This document shows positions 42,456 to 51,431 of a stretch of 64,000 nucleotides of DNA, piece by piece. The stretch is from contig NZ_CP051230.1 in assembly GCF_017792385.1 (NCBI RefSeq), positions 1,488,001 through 1,552,000 of the forward strand, read 5' to 3'. The stretch comes from Hyphomonas sp. Its GTDB lineage: Bacteria; Pseudomonadota; Alphaproteobacteria; Caulobacterales; Hyphomonadaceae. Under the pieces are notes generated by a model, which saw only the letters and a program-made list of their open reading frames with translations, did no database searches and had not been told where the DNA came from. The translations under genes and the position numbers were made by a program. Within the stretch, counting starts at the first letter, position 1. Every line of letters begins with the position of its first letter.

Positions 42456-42553
42456 TCACGCCCGATCAAGCCTCCGTGAACCCGGCCGAATGCACCTCGC
42501 CAAGGGACTGTGGCCCGCGTAAGGCTTTGCAGCAAATCCGGGAGACCCAGACC

Positions 42554-43141
42554 ATGATCCGCACGCTTGCCATCGCCGCCGCCTTCAGCCTTGTTCCCGC
42601 CGCTGCCCCGGCCGAAATCGCGACAGAGTCCGCACCTGTTGCCCAGCCGGCCACGCCGGATGTCGGTCTGGCGCTGGGCCAGACGGTCGGGGATGTGTCT
42701 CTCATTCGCAGCAATGGGGACGCCGCCTCGCTGAGTGATCTGATGGGCGCAAACGGCGTCGCGCTGGTCTTTGTCCGCTCGGCGGACTGGTGCCCCTACT
42801 GCAAGAAGCAGTTGAAGGAGATCGACGATATTTCGGATGAATTGGCCGGACTGGGCTGGCCCCTGATGGCCGTCTCCTATGACGATCCTGCCATTCTGGC
42901 GGAGTTTTCCGGCAAGCACGGGCTCGGCTATGAATTGCTGTCCGATCCGGGGTCTGAAGCCATCCGCGCCTTCAACCTGCTGAATACGGACATGAAACAG
43001 GGCACGCGGTATTACGGCATTCCCCATCCGGCGATCTTCTTCGTGGATACGGACCGGTCAATCCGCGCTGTTCTGCGCGAGGACGGCTACAAGGACCGCC
43101 CCGCCATGGACATCGTGCTGCACATCGCTGAACAACTTTAG
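42554..43141 (+). CDS. Exported redoxin / AhpC-TSA-like protein
   Basis: A 195-residue thioredoxin-fold protein with a signal peptide (MIRTLAIAAAFSLVPAAAPA). The active site ADWCPYC has Cys80 and Cys83, like peroxiredoxin-Q/thioredoxin hybrids. VSLIRSNGDAASLSDLMG and GIPHPAIFFVDTDRSIRA fit the redoxin family. A periplasmic thiol oxidoreductase or peroxidase role is inferred. The ATG at 42554 follows GGGAGACC; the frame upstream overlaps the GNAT gene without conservation. Confidence 0.87.
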   Translation: MIRTLAIAAAFSLVPAAAPAEIATESAPVAQPATPDVGLALGQTVGDVSLIRSNGDAASLSDLMGANGVALVFVRSADWCPYCKKQLKEIDDISDELAGLGWPLMAVSYDDPAILAEFSGKHGLGYELLSDPGSEAIRAFNLLNTDMKQGTRYYGIPHPAIFFVDTDRSIRAVLREDGYKDRPAMDIVLHIAEQL

Positions 43142-43212
43142 TCTCCGGGCCTGTTCATCCTGCCCCTCGGGCCTGTAGTCTGCTGCTTGTTGATTCAGCG
43201 GGAGGCAGACGA

Positions 43213-44634
43213 ATGAGACAGTTCAGGCACATGGCGATCACGCTGGCCGGTATGGTTGCCCTGGGCGGCGCGCCGGCTCTGGCTGACAGCGCGATGCCCG
43301 AGCCGGTTGCCAAAACGGCGGAAGGCCTGATCGCTGCGGGCCTCGCCGATGAGACAGGCCTGGCATTCGTCGAGGACCTGACCACCGAAATCGGGGCGCG
43401 GCTGGCAGGCTCGCCTGATGAGGCCCGCGCCCGCGACTGGGCCGTCGAGGAGCTGCAGGCGCTCGGCTTCGACAGTGTGCGTGTGGAAGATTTCACCATT
43501 CCCTATTGGGGGCGCACCCATGAATCGGCCCGCGTGGTGGGCGCCAATGCGCAGGAACTCGTCATCACCGCCCTCGGCGGCAGCCAGCCAACTCCGGAGG
43601 GTGGGCTGGAAGGGGACATCGTCCGGTTCGGGTCGCTGGCGGACCTGATGGCCTCCGCGCCCGGGGACGTTCACGGCAAGATCGTGTTCATCGACGAGAA
43701 GATGTACAAGACGCAGGACGGATCGGGCTATGGCCTCGCCGTGCGCAAACGTGGCGAATGCGCGAAGGCTGCGGCGGAAAAGGGCGCGCTTGCCTGCCTC
43801 ATTCGGTCTGTCGGAACCCAGCCACACCGCATGCCGCATACGGGCGGCATGCTGCGGACCGGCGCTCTGGGCGATCTGCCGGCCGCCGCCCTGTCCGGTC
43901 CGGACGCGGACCAGCTGACCCGCCTGCTGGCGCGGGGAGGGGCCCGCGTGGCGCTGGACATCGGCGTCGAATATGCAGACGCCGCGCCGTCCGGAAATGT
44001 CATCGCGGAGATCGAGGGCACCGACCTGAAGGATGAAATCGTCCTGATCGGCTGTCACCTCGACAGCTGGGATCTCGGCACCGGCGCCCTGGATGACGGG
44101 GCCGGTTGCGGGATCGTGGTCGGGGCGGCCAAATTGATCCTGGATCTGCCGGAACGTCCGCGCCGTACGATCCGTGTTGTCCTGTACGGGGCCGAAGAAG
44201 TCGGCCTGTTCGGGGCCAGCGCCTATGCCCGCCAGCATGCCGCAGACCTCGACCGTCATGTTCTGGCGTCCGAGAGCGATTTCGGGGCCGGCCGCATCTG
44301 GCGGTTCCAGACCAATTTCGGCGACGGCGCGCTGGGCTATGCCGATGCCATGAAACGCATGCTGGCCCCGCTCGGCGTGACGCCGGGTGACAATTCGGCA
44401 GGTGGGGGTCCAGATATCGGCGTACTGCGCCGGGCAGGCGTGCCCGTGGTCACGCCGGGCCAGGATGGGCAGGACTATTTCGACTATCATCACACGCCGG
44501 ATGACACATTCGACAAGATCGACCCGGGTGCCTTTCGTCAGAATGTCGCTGTGTACGCGGCGTTCACCTATGTCGCTGCCGAAACGGGATGGGATTTTCG
44601 GAAGTCCGCGGCGGCGGATACCGGGACGGAATGA
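43213..44634 (+). CDS. M28 family zinc peptidase, exported (carboxypeptidase Q-like)
   Basis: A 473-residue enzyme with a signal peptide ending ALA-DS. A PA-like insert (about 110-260) splits the N-terminal part. Zinc ligands are His282 and Asp294/295 region (GCHLDSWDLGTGALDDGAG), Glu328/Glu329 (LYGAEEVGLFG), an Asp in SESDFGAG and a late His in YHHTPDDT. It resembles plasma glutamate carboxypeptidase (CPQ), an unblocked-dipeptide hydrolase. GGGAGG lies 7 bp before the ATG. It probably releases amino acids in the periplasm. Confidence 0.9.
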   Translation: MRQFRHMAITLAGMVALGGAPALADSAMPEPVAKTAEGLIAAGLADETGLAFVEDLTTEIGARLAGSPDEARARDWAVEELQALGFDSVRVEDFTIPYWGRTHESARVVGANAQELVITALGGSQPTPEGGLEGDIVRFGSLADLMASAPGDVHGKIVFIDEKMYKTQDGSGYGLAVRKRGECAKAAAEKGALACLIRSVGTQPHRMPHTGGMLRTGALGDLPAAALSGPDADQLTRLLARGGARVALDIGVEYADAAPSGNVIAEIEGTDLKDEIVLIGCHLDSWDLGTGALDDGAGCGIVVGAAKLILDLPERPRRTIRVVLYGAEEVGLFGASAYARQHAADLDRHVLASESDFGAGRIWRFQTNFGDGALGYADAMKRMLAPLGVTPGDNSAGGGPDIGVLRRAGVPVVTPGQDGQDYFDYHHTPDDTFDKIDPGAFRQNVAVYAAFTYVAAETGWDFRKSAAADTGTE

Positions 44635-44661
44635 AACGGCCTGACACGCTTTTCGGACGAA

Positions 44662-45183
44662 ATGAAACAGGTTGAACCCGCCCTGTTTGGGGCGCTCGAG
44701 GGGCTGAAACTGGCCAATCGGGAGTTGCCATGGGCCGGGGAGGACCCGGAACGGTGGCGTTGGGTCGCTGTCGGATTGGTCACGGCCCTGAAATGTGCCC
44801 TGATTGCTGCTCTGTCGGGATACGAGACCGCCTCGCCCGGGGATACGGCCGATCTGAAGGATGCAACACGGGTGGCGCCGCTGGCGCTTCTCCTGCGCCG
44901 GGCACGGTCCGAACGCTATCTCGTCGCCCCCGAACGCCTGCAGGCCACGGCGGCAGAGGTGGAGGCCTGCCTCAGGCTGGCGGCCTATCGCAACCAGGTC
45001 GTGCATGGCGTCGCGGCGGAGCGGCCGGACCGGATCGGCGGGGATTGTCGCAGCGCGCTGGGCCTGGTTCGCCACCTCCTGGTGGCTGCGCCCGCCTTCG
45101 ATCCGGCCCGCCATGCGGTGACAGCTGCGCTCATATCGGACGAAATTTCCCGTTTGCAGCGGCAGCTGGGACCGGTTGGTTAA
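44662..45183 (+). CDS. HEPN-like alpha-helical protein, orphan
   Basis: A 173-residue, almost entirely helical protein with no family I can name. The segment AYRNQVVHG (Arg110, Asn111, His115) has the R-x(4)-H pattern of HEPN-fold ribonucleases or nucleotidyltransferase partners, at the end of a long helix as in that fold. No antitoxin or MNT partner is adjacent. It lies 27 bp after the M28 peptidase and 35 bp before envC on the same strand. The HEPN assignment is a motif-level inference. Confidence 0.6.
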   Translation: MKQVEPALFGALEGLKLANRELPWAGEDPERWRWVAVGLVTALKCALIAALSGYETASPGDTADLKDATRVAPLALLLRRARSERYLVAPERLQATAAEVEACLRLAAYRNQVVHGVAAERPDRIGGDCRSALGLVRHLLVAAPAFDPARHAVTAALISDEISRLQRQLGPVG

Positions 45184-45218
45184 TCTTGAAGTCATGACCG
45201 CTTGCCATAAGGGGGGCC

Positions 45219-46436
45219 ATGCGCCTGACCTGCCGGCCCCTCCTTCTGGCATTCCTCGCCCTCGCCCTCACCGCGGCGACCCCGGACACGTTCACCCGCG
45301 AGGAACTGAAGGCGCTGGAAGCAGAGCGTCGGGCAGCGGAGCAAAAGCTCGACGCGCTCCAGACGGCCGGGGAAACCACGCTGACCGATCTGAAGAATAT
45401 CGACGCGCAACTGATCTCTGCCGCCATGGAATCGCAGCGCCGCGAGGAACAGGCCTCGAAGGCGGAAAAGACGCTCATCGACCTTGGCGCCCGCCGTGTC
45501 GCGGCGCAGATGCGGCTGCTGGAGAACCGGCAGGCGCTGGAAGACCTGCTGGCGGCGCTGGCGGCCTCGAACCGGCGGCGCCCGCCCGCGCTGATCGTCT
45601 CTCCCGGCAAGGCAAACACGGCCGTCCGGCGCGCCATCCTGATGAGTGAGACAACGCCGCGCCTCGCCAGCCAGTCAGACGCCCTTTCCGTGGAAATCAA
45701 CCAGCTGAACGATCTGGAGCGCAGCATACGCGGCGAGAAGGCCCGGCTGGAAGCCGCTGAGGCGACCCTGGCGCTGAAACAGGTCGAGATCGAACGCCTC
45801 GCTGCGGCCAAGCGCGGAAACTTCGAAGACCTGTCCAGCGACATTGCGGCGTTGAAGGCCCGCGCCGCGGACCTCGGCGCCCAGGAAGACGATTTGCGGT
45901 CGCTGCTGGCCACGCTCGAAGCAGACGCGCCCTCGGCGCCCGGGGCCAAGCCGGACCTGCGTCCAAGGCTGGCCTCCAGCCGTCCCTCCGCCAAGCCCTC
46001 GGCATCGCCGGCTGTTTCCCGCACGCCATCGTCCCGACCGCTCGGCAAGGCCGTGCTCGGCGCGCTGAAGCCGCCTGTGGCCGGTTCTCTGGCGCGGGGC
46101 TTTGGTGAGAAGTTGCCGACCGGCGGCAAGTCCGAATGGGTGGCCTTCGCCACCCGGCCCAATGCTCAAGTCGTCGCGCCTGTCGGCGGCTCGGTCGAAT
46201 ATGCCCGGCCCTTCCGGACGTATGGATCAATGTTAATTTTGCGGACGAGTGACGGTTACCATGTTATTCTGACAGGTATGAGCCGGATCTATGTCACCGA
46301 AGGTCAGGCCGTGTCAGCAGGGGAACCGGTCGGGCGCATGCCGGACCGCAATGACCCTGCGCCCGAGCTGAATATGGAAATAAGGCTTGGCGACAAGGTG
46401 ATGAATCCGGCAGACTGGTTACCACGCCGGAGCTAA
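45219..46436 (+). CDS. envC: EnvC-like murein hydrolase activator with degenerate M23 domain
   Basis: A 405-residue periplasmic protein. The signal peptide MRLTCRPLLLAFLALALTAA is followed by long coiled coils (about 24-110 and 150-240), a Ser/Pro/Ala-rich linker and a C-terminal LytM/M23 domain (about 290-400). The zinc motifs HxxxD and HxH are absent (WVAFATRP and YHVILTGM occupy those places), as in EnvC, which activates amidases rather than cutting murein itself. GGGGGG precedes the ATG. It is first in the envC-ctpA-yibQ-rppH run. Confidence 0.88.
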   Translation: MRLTCRPLLLAFLALALTAATPDTFTREELKALEAERRAAEQKLDALQTAGETTLTDLKNIDAQLISAAMESQRREEQASKAEKTLIDLGARRVAAQMRLLENRQALEDLLAALAASNRRRPPALIVSPGKANTAVRRAILMSETTPRLASQSDALSVEINQLNDLERSIRGEKARLEAAEATLALKQVEIERLAAAKRGNFEDLSSDIAALKARAADLGAQEDDLRSLLATLEADAPSAPGAKPDLRPRLASSRPSAKPSASPAVSRTPSSRPLGKAVLGALKPPVAGSLARGFGEKLPTGGKSEWVAFATRPNAQVVAPVGGSVEYARPFRTYGSMLILRTSDGYHVILTGMSRIYVTEGQAVSAGEPVGRMPDRNDPAPELNMEIRLGDKVMNPADWLPRRS

Positions 46437-46464
46437 GGTCGTGAGAATGATGGAGGAATGGAAT

Positions 46465-47787
46465 ATGCGTTCACTACTGACGGGAGCTGCCCTGGGTGTT
46501 GTTCTGGGTGGCGCGGCCGTCGGCTTCTCCGCCTTCGCCTCTCCGGAAGACCGGGTCGAAGACCCGCGCATGGTGACCTATCAGCAACTGGACCTGTTCG
46601 CGGAAATCCTTGCCCGCGCCCGTCAGGACTATGTCACCGAGATTGATGAAAAGGATGCGATGAAGGCCGCCATCAACGGCATGCTGACCTCGCTGGACCC
46701 GCATTCAAGCTATCTCGATCCAGATGATTTCCGGTCCATGCAGGTGCAGACCAGCGGCGAATATGGCGGCCTTGGCATTGAAGTCACGATGGAAGACGGC
46801 TTCGTGAAGGTCATTTCCCCCATGGACGATACGCCCGCCAGCCGCGCCGGCATCCAGCCCGGTGACCTGATCACGGCGATCAATGGCAAGCCGATCATTG
46901 GCCAGACCCTGAATGATGCCGTCAAGGAAATGCGCGGCGAAAAGGGCACTGATATCGACATCACCATCCTGCGCGAAGGCGAAGATCCGTTCGATGTCAC
47001 ACTGACGCGGGAAGTCATCCAGCAGAAATCCGTCACCTGGAAGATGCAGGAAAGCGATATCGGCTATATCCGCATTTCCACCTTCAACGAACGCACGACG
47101 CTGTTGCTCGAAGAAGCGATCGAAGGGGTGGCACAGGAAACCGGTTCGCGGCCGCGTGGCCTGATCCTCGATCTGCGCAACAATGGTGGTGGCCTTCTGG
47201 ACCAGGCCGTGTCGGTTTCGGACATGTTCCTGTCCGGAGGCGAGGTCGTGTCCACTCAGGGCCGCCGGATTTCCGACATGGAACGGTACAACGCGCATGC
47301 TGGTGAGGTCTTCAAGGACATCCCGATGATCGTGCTGATCAATGGCGGGTCTGCCTCGGCCTCCGAAATCGTTGCAGGCGCCCTTCAGGATCGCCGCCGG
47401 GCGATCGTGATCGGCACCACAAGCTTCGGCAAGGGATCGGTGCAGACCGTCATCCCCCTGGGCGCGGACCGGGGCGCTGTGCGCCTCACCACGGCGCGCT
47501 ATTACACGCCTGCCGGCCGCTCGATTCAGGCACTCGGCATCGATCCGGATATCGAGATCACGCAGTCCCGCCTCAGTGAAGAGGAACTGGCCCGGATCAA
47601 GCGCTGGTCCGAAGCCGACCTGCCGCACGCCCTGGCAAATGAGGATGGCGAACAGCGCCGGGATGTCTCCATGCCTGACGAGCAACCGCCGGAAGACTGG
47701 GAAGGCGACGACTACCAGCTGAAGAGAGCGGTCGAAATGCTCAAGGAAGGCACGGTCACGGCCAGTGCAATCCGCCGCGCGGGTTAA
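46465..47787 (+). CDS. ctpA: S41 family carboxy-terminal processing protease
   Basis: A 440-residue periplasmic serine protease with an N-terminal signal/anchor (LLTGAALGVVLGGAAVGF), a PDZ domain (about 95-175, GLGIEVTMEDGFVKVISPMD) and the S41 core: catalytic Ser in INGGSASASEIVAGALQD and Lys in TTSFGKGSVQTVIPL. The start at 46465 is preceded by GGAGGAA at good spacing; in-frame starts at 46441, 46447 and 46450 lack this. It follows envC by 28 bp. It likely trims envelope proteins or hydrolases involved in cell separation. Confidence 0.95.
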   Translation: MRSLLTGAALGVVLGGAAVGFSAFASPEDRVEDPRMVTYQQLDLFAEILARARQDYVTEIDEKDAMKAAINGMLTSLDPHSSYLDPDDFRSMQVQTSGEYGGLGIEVTMEDGFVKVISPMDDTPASRAGIQPGDLITAINGKPIIGQTLNDAVKEMRGEKGTDIDITILREGEDPFDVTLTREVIQQKSVTWKMQESDIGYIRISTFNERTTLLLEEAIEGVAQETGSRPRGLILDLRNNGGGLLDQAVSVSDMFLSGGEVVSTQGRRISDMERYNAHAGEVFKDIPMIVLINGGSASASEIVAGALQDRRRAIVIGTTSFGKGSVQTVIPLGADRGAVRLTTARYYTPAGRSIQALGIDPDIEITQSRLSEEELARIKRWSEADLPHALANEDGEQRRDVSMPDEQPPEDWEGDDYQLKRAVEMLKEGTVTASAIRRAG

Positions 47788-47841
47788 CCAGATCTTTGCA
47801 ACCTGTTAACCAGTTGGATGCAATTCTCTCTAATGAGAATT
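47782..47841 (+). promoter_or_regulatory. Repeated GTTAACCAG boxes and an AT-rich hairpin before yibQ
   Basis: GTTAACCAG occurs twice (47783-47791 and 47805-47813), spaced 22 bp, about two helical turns, the first overlapping the ctpA stop. AATTCTC-N6-GAGAATT (47822-47841) is a perfect 7-bp inverted repeat beside them. The boxes resemble CtrA half-sites (TTAACCAT). They could control a promoter internal to the operon. Confidence 0.35.
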
Positions 47842-47869
47842 CTTCCAGCTGAGTTGACGAGGTCTATTG

Positions 47870-49171
47870 ATGGCTAGCCGCAGGGACGCCGACCCATCTC
47901 CTTTGCGCGCAGGACTGACCCATACGGGCCTCAGCCTGCTTGTGTTTGGAACCCTTGCCGCCGGTCTCGGCGCAGCGGTTCATTACTCCGGCGATCCGGC
48001 CAGCGCAGGGCCGCACCAGGTCCTGGCCCTGTTCGAAACCAGCCAGGGATCATCCGCCAATCTCAAATCCCGCCTCAAGACCGACACGCCGTCCGGCGTG
48101 ACGGCAAAAGTCGTGCTGGCCGATGACGACGCCATTGCGGTCCAGCCGAGCCTTGGTGTGGAATATGCGGAAGCGCCTGCACCGTCGCCTGAGCGCGCGC
48201 CGACCGGGCAGGGGGACGAGGACACGCCGGCCGAAGGAATCCGGATCAATGGCAAACTCGTACGCCCCGGAGAATCCTATGGTGAGCTGACCCGGGTGGT
48301 GTCGCTGGATCCTGCTCCCATTGCCGGAACGACCGAACGCATCAACGGGCTGACCCTTCCGCGCATCACGGCAGACGGACGCGCCCCATCAGACATCTAC
48401 GCCCGGCCCTTCGCCAATCCCGGCAATCAGCCCGTTGTGGCTCTTGTGGTTGGCGGCCTGGGCATCAATGCAACCCATACCAAGGCCGCGATCGACGAGC
48501 TTCCGCCGGAAGTGACCCTGTCCTTCGCGCCGGATGCGGGCAATCTCCAATACTGGGTCAACAAGGCCCGCGCCAAGGGGCATGAAGTGCTGATCGAAGT
48601 CCCGATGGAGGCCTTCGAATATGGTCGCATGAAGATGCATCCGCAGACCCTGATCGCCGGCGATACCGGTGCCAGCAATGTACCCCGTCTCGAACGCCTT
48701 CTCAGCCGCGCCAGCGGCTATTTCGGCGTGATCAATTATCAGGGCGCCAAGTTCGCGGAGGATCCGGGTGCTGTCGGGCCCGTGCTCGAAGTGTTGCGGG
48801 ACCGCGGTGTGACGCTGATCGAGGATGGTAGTTTCCAGACAGGCGCGTTTGACGTTGCCGCAGCACGGACCGGGCTGAAATACTCCCGCGCGGCCTCGAC
48901 CATTGATGCCAAGCTCACCGCGGATGACATTCGCAATGAATTGCTGGGCCTGGAAACCCTCGCCAAGGAACAAGGCGCCTCCATGGGTGCGGGTTATGCC
49001 TTCCCGCTGACCATCGAGATTGCGAAGGACTGGACAAAGGACCTGCAGAATCGTGGCGTGGTGCTGGCGCCGGTCTCGGCGCTTGCCTCGGTGCCGCCTG
49101 CACAAAATGCCGCTCCCCGGCCGGTTCAGACTGGAAGCCTGCTTCAGGCTCCGGTAAATCCGGAAGGGTGA
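47870..49171 (+). CDS. Divergent polysaccharide deacetylase family protein (YibQ, COG2861)
   Basis: A 433-residue protein with one N-terminal membrane anchor (about residues 15-40), a disordered Pro/Ala-rich stretch, and a C-terminal NodB-like TIM-barrel domain (about 185-400). Matching segments are VVALVVGGLGINATHTKAAI, EVTLSFAPDAGNLQYW and GYFGVINYQGAKFAEDPGAV. The ATG at 47870 follows GACGAGG; the preceding in-frame TTG is unlikely. It follows ctpA by 82 bp and overlaps rppH by 4 bp. The enzymatic activity of YibQ proteins is not established; its neighbours suggest murein metabolism. Confidence 0.88.
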   Translation: MASRRDADPSPLRAGLTHTGLSLLVFGTLAAGLGAAVHYSGDPASAGPHQVLALFETSQGSSANLKSRLKTDTPSGVTAKVVLADDDAIAVQPSLGVEYAEAPAPSPERAPTGQGDEDTPAEGIRINGKLVRPGESYGELTRVVSLDPAPIAGTTERINGLTLPRITADGRAPSDIYARPFANPGNQPVVALVVGGLGINATHTKAAIDELPPEVTLSFAPDAGNLQYWVNKARAKGHEVLIEVPMEAFEYGRMKMHPQTLIAGDTGASNVPRLERLLSRASGYFGVINYQGAKFAEDPGAVGPVLEVLRDRGVTLIEDGSFQTGAFDVAAARTGLKYSRAASTIDAKLTADDIRNELLGLETLAKEQGASMGAGYAFPLTIEIAKDWTKDLQNRGVVLAPVSALASVPPAQNAAPRPVQTGSLLQAPVNPEG

Positions 49172-49683
49172 CGATACCCGCGCCTGATCCCGAACTGTAT
49201 CGGCCGAATGTCGGCCTGGCCCTGTTCTCGAAGGCAGGGCATGTCTTCATTGGCCGGCGCATCAATGGGCGCGGTGCGTTCCAGTGGCAGATGCCGCAGG
49301 GCGGCATCGACAAGGGAGAAACGCCCCTGGTCGGTGCCTTGCGCGAACTGGAAGAGGAAGTGGGCATCGCCGAAAAACTGGTCGATGTCCTCGAAGAAAC
49401 CTCTGACTGGTTGTTCTATGATTTTCCGCCAGACCTGAAGAAGCGCCTGCCCGGACCCTATATCGGCCAACGCCAGAAATGGTTTGCCCTTCGGTTCAAG
49501 GGATCCGACAGCGATGTGAGGCTGGACCGGCACACGCCGGAATTCGATGCCTGGCGCTGGGCGCGGCTCGAGGAAGTGCCCGCCCTCGTGGTGCCTTTCA
49601 AGCGTCTGGTCTATTCCGATGTGGCCGAACGGTTCAGAACCTGGACCGACCCGGTACCGGGCCACAAGGAAGCCCAGGGCTGA
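49168..49683 (+). CDS. rppH: RNA pyrophosphohydrolase, Nudix family
   Basis: A 171-residue Nudix enzyme that removes pyrophosphate from mRNA 5' ends, starting decay. The Nudix box runs from GGIDKGE at residue 45 to REL and EEEVGI at about 59-67. YRPNVGLALFSKAGHVFIGR at the N-terminus and the long C-terminal alpha region WRWARLEEVPALVVPFKR identify the RppH/IalA group. It starts with GTG, overlapping the yibQ stop as GTGA. Confidence 0.94.
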   Translation: MTIPAPDPELYRPNVGLALFSKAGHVFIGRRINGRGAFQWQMPQGGIDKGETPLVGALRELEEEVGIAEKLVDVLEETSDWLFYDFPPDLKKRLPGPYIGQRQKWFALRFKGSDSDVRLDRHTPEFDAWRWARLEEVPALVVPFKRLVYSDVAERFRTWTDPVPGHKEAQG

Positions 49684-49712
49684 ACGCAGACGACAGGGGA
49701 GGGGCCTGACCC

Positions 49713-50483
49713 ATGACACGCAACTTGCTGATGATCCACGGTATCGGATGTGGCGGGGAAGTCTGGGACCGGATGAAGCCGGGCTTTGAGGCAGCCGGCT
49801 GGACCTGCACATCGCCAACCCTGTTTCCGGAACAGCGCGTGCGGGACAATCCGCCCGCCAGCCTGCCGGATCTGGGGCTGGACGATTATGTGGAGGCTAT
49901 GGCCGACGAGGTGCGCCTCCTGGAAGGCGAAGCCGGCGAAAAGCCTGCCGTGATCGGGCATTCCATGGGGGGCTTGATTGCGCAGTGTCTGGTCGAGAAG
50001 GGGCTGGTCAGCCAGGCCGTATTCCTCACGCCCGCCCAGCCGCGCGATTGCAGCTCGGTGACGCTGTCTGTCGCCTATACCTTTCTGAACATCCTGATCG
50101 GGCGCGACCGGAGCAAGGCCTACAAGGTCTGGGAATCCGGGTTTCGCTTTGGCGTGCTGAACAAGGTGCCGCGCCGGCGCCATGCAGAGATCTATGCCAA
50201 TGCCCTCTACGATTCCGGCAAGGTGTATGGCGATATTGCCGACGGTATCGAGATCGACGAGACCCTGTTCACGGTTCCCACGCTGACCATTGCAGCAGGT
50301 GCAGACCGGGCAACGCCGGCCAGGGCCGTCCGGAAAGTGGGCGAGAAATATGCCCGCAGCCCCGTGTCAGGAGATTTCATCGAGTACCAGGACAATGCAC
50401 ACTGGATCGTCGACGAGCCAGGAACCGACAAGGTCGTGTCAGACATTCTCAGCTGGCTGGACCGGACACGGCCTGGGGCCTGA
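49713..50483 (+). CDS. Alpha/beta hydrolase
   Basis: A 256-residue alpha/beta hydrolase. The oxyanion segment MIHGIGCGGEVWD and nucleophile elbow GHSMGG (Ser84) are clear; the acid (Asp or Glu near 180-195) and His (YQDNAHWIVDE) complete a triad. Substrate not identifiable: esterase, lipase or lactonase are all possible. GGGAGGGG precedes the ATG. It follows rppH by 29 bp. Confidence 0.9.
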   Translation: MTRNLLMIHGIGCGGEVWDRMKPGFEAAGWTCTSPTLFPEQRVRDNPPASLPDLGLDDYVEAMADEVRLLEGEAGEKPAVIGHSMGGLIAQCLVEKGLVSQAVFLTPAQPRDCSSVTLSVAYTFLNILIGRDRSKAYKVWESGFRFGVLNKVPRRRHAEIYANALYDSGKVYGDIADGIEIDETLFTVPTLTIAAGADRATPARAVRKVGEKYARSPVSGDFIEYQDNAHWIVDEPGTDKVVSDILSWLDRTRPGA

Positions 50484-50517
50484 ACCCACCGAACCCGGCA
50501 ACGGGGTGCGCGAGCCC

Positions 50518-50549
50518 ATAAAAAAACCCCGGCGTCCTGCGCCGGGGTT
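50518..50549 (-). terminator. Intrinsic terminator of folE
   Basis: A 10-bp GC-rich stem (AACCCCGGCG with CGCCGGGGTT, 50525-50534 and 50540-50549) with loop TCCTG is followed on the minus strand by a run of seven or more T residues. It is 25 bp past the folE stop and may also stop plus-strand transcription weakly. Confidence 0.9.
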
Positions 50550-50573
50550 GATCAATTTCCGAAACGGGTCAGC

Positions 50574-51197
50574 TCAGCCCTTGCCGGCCATGCGCAGGAA
50601 GCGGTTGCGCAGGTCGGCATCCGACTTGAACACGCCGGTGAACTGCGTCGTGATCGTGCTGACATCCTTGTGGTGGACGCCGCGGGTGGACATGCATTCA
50701 TGGACGGCGTCGATCAGGACGGCCGTGCCCATGGGCGCAAGGCTTTCGGTGATGGCATCACAGATCTGGGCCGTCATGGTTTCCTGGGTCTGCAGGCGTT
50801 TGGAGAAGATCTCGACGACCCGGGCCAGTTTGGAGATGCCGACCACGGCAGCCGACGGCATGTAGGCGACATAGGCCTTGCCCAGAAACGGCGCCATATG
50901 GTGTTCACAATGGCTTTCGACATCGATGTTGCGCAGCATAACGATGTCGTCATAGCCCTGCACATCCTCGAAGGTGCGCGAGAGATATTTTACCGGGTCT
51001 TCCTCATAGCCGGAAAACCATTCCTTGTAGGCGTTGACCACACGTTTCGGCGTGTCGAGCAGGCCTTCGCGGCGTGGATCGTCGCCGGCCCATGCGATGA
51101 GCGTGCGGACGGCCTCTTCGGCTTCCTGAACGGTGGGGCGCTTCACGGGCTCGGCGCGTGCCTTGTCTTTGTTGGGAGTGATGGCGTCCATGGCCAT
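50574..51197 (-). CDS. folE: GTP cyclohydrolase I
   Basis: A 207-residue enzyme that converts GTP to dihydroneopterin triphosphate for folate. Zinc ligands Cys97 and His100 lie in VESHCEHHMAPF, the third Cys in HECMSTRGVHHKD; SKLARVVEIFSKRLQTQE and the C-terminal RFLRMAGKG are typical. Start codons at 51197 (MAMDA) and 51191 (MDA) are both possible. It is divergent from the cysS leader region. Confidence 0.96.
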   Translation of the reverse strand: MAMDAITPNKDKARAEPVKRPTVQEAEEAVRTLIAWAGDDPRREGLLDTPKRVVNAYKEWFSGYEEDPVKYLSRTFEDVQGYDDIVMLRNIDVESHCEHHMAPFLGKAYVAYMPSAAVVGISKLARVVEIFSKRLQTQETMTAQICDAITESLAPMGTAVLIDAVHECMSTRGVHHKDVSTITTQFTGVFKSDADLRNRFLRMAGKG

Positions 51198-51431
51198 GAT
51201 TGAAGTTTCCTTCGACTGAGGGACGGGGGTCGAGCCGAGGCTTGGTCTGGGAAAGCGCGAAAATCGGCCCCCCTGCCCGGACTTAACGCCCGCCCGGAGT
51301 TGATACCCTCAGGGCGATATGAGGAACATAAGAGCCCGAAAGCCCTGTTTCCAGCGCTTTCTACGGTGACGCCGCGTGACCGGATGACACGTTTCTTGGC
51401 TTTTTTTCGGGTTGGTGATACCGGAAGCCCC

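Noticed and set aside
43213..45252. A 685-codon minus-strand frame opposite the M28 peptidase
   Set aside because: Antisense shadow in GC-rich DNA; the plus strand has a signal peptide and all zinc ligands.
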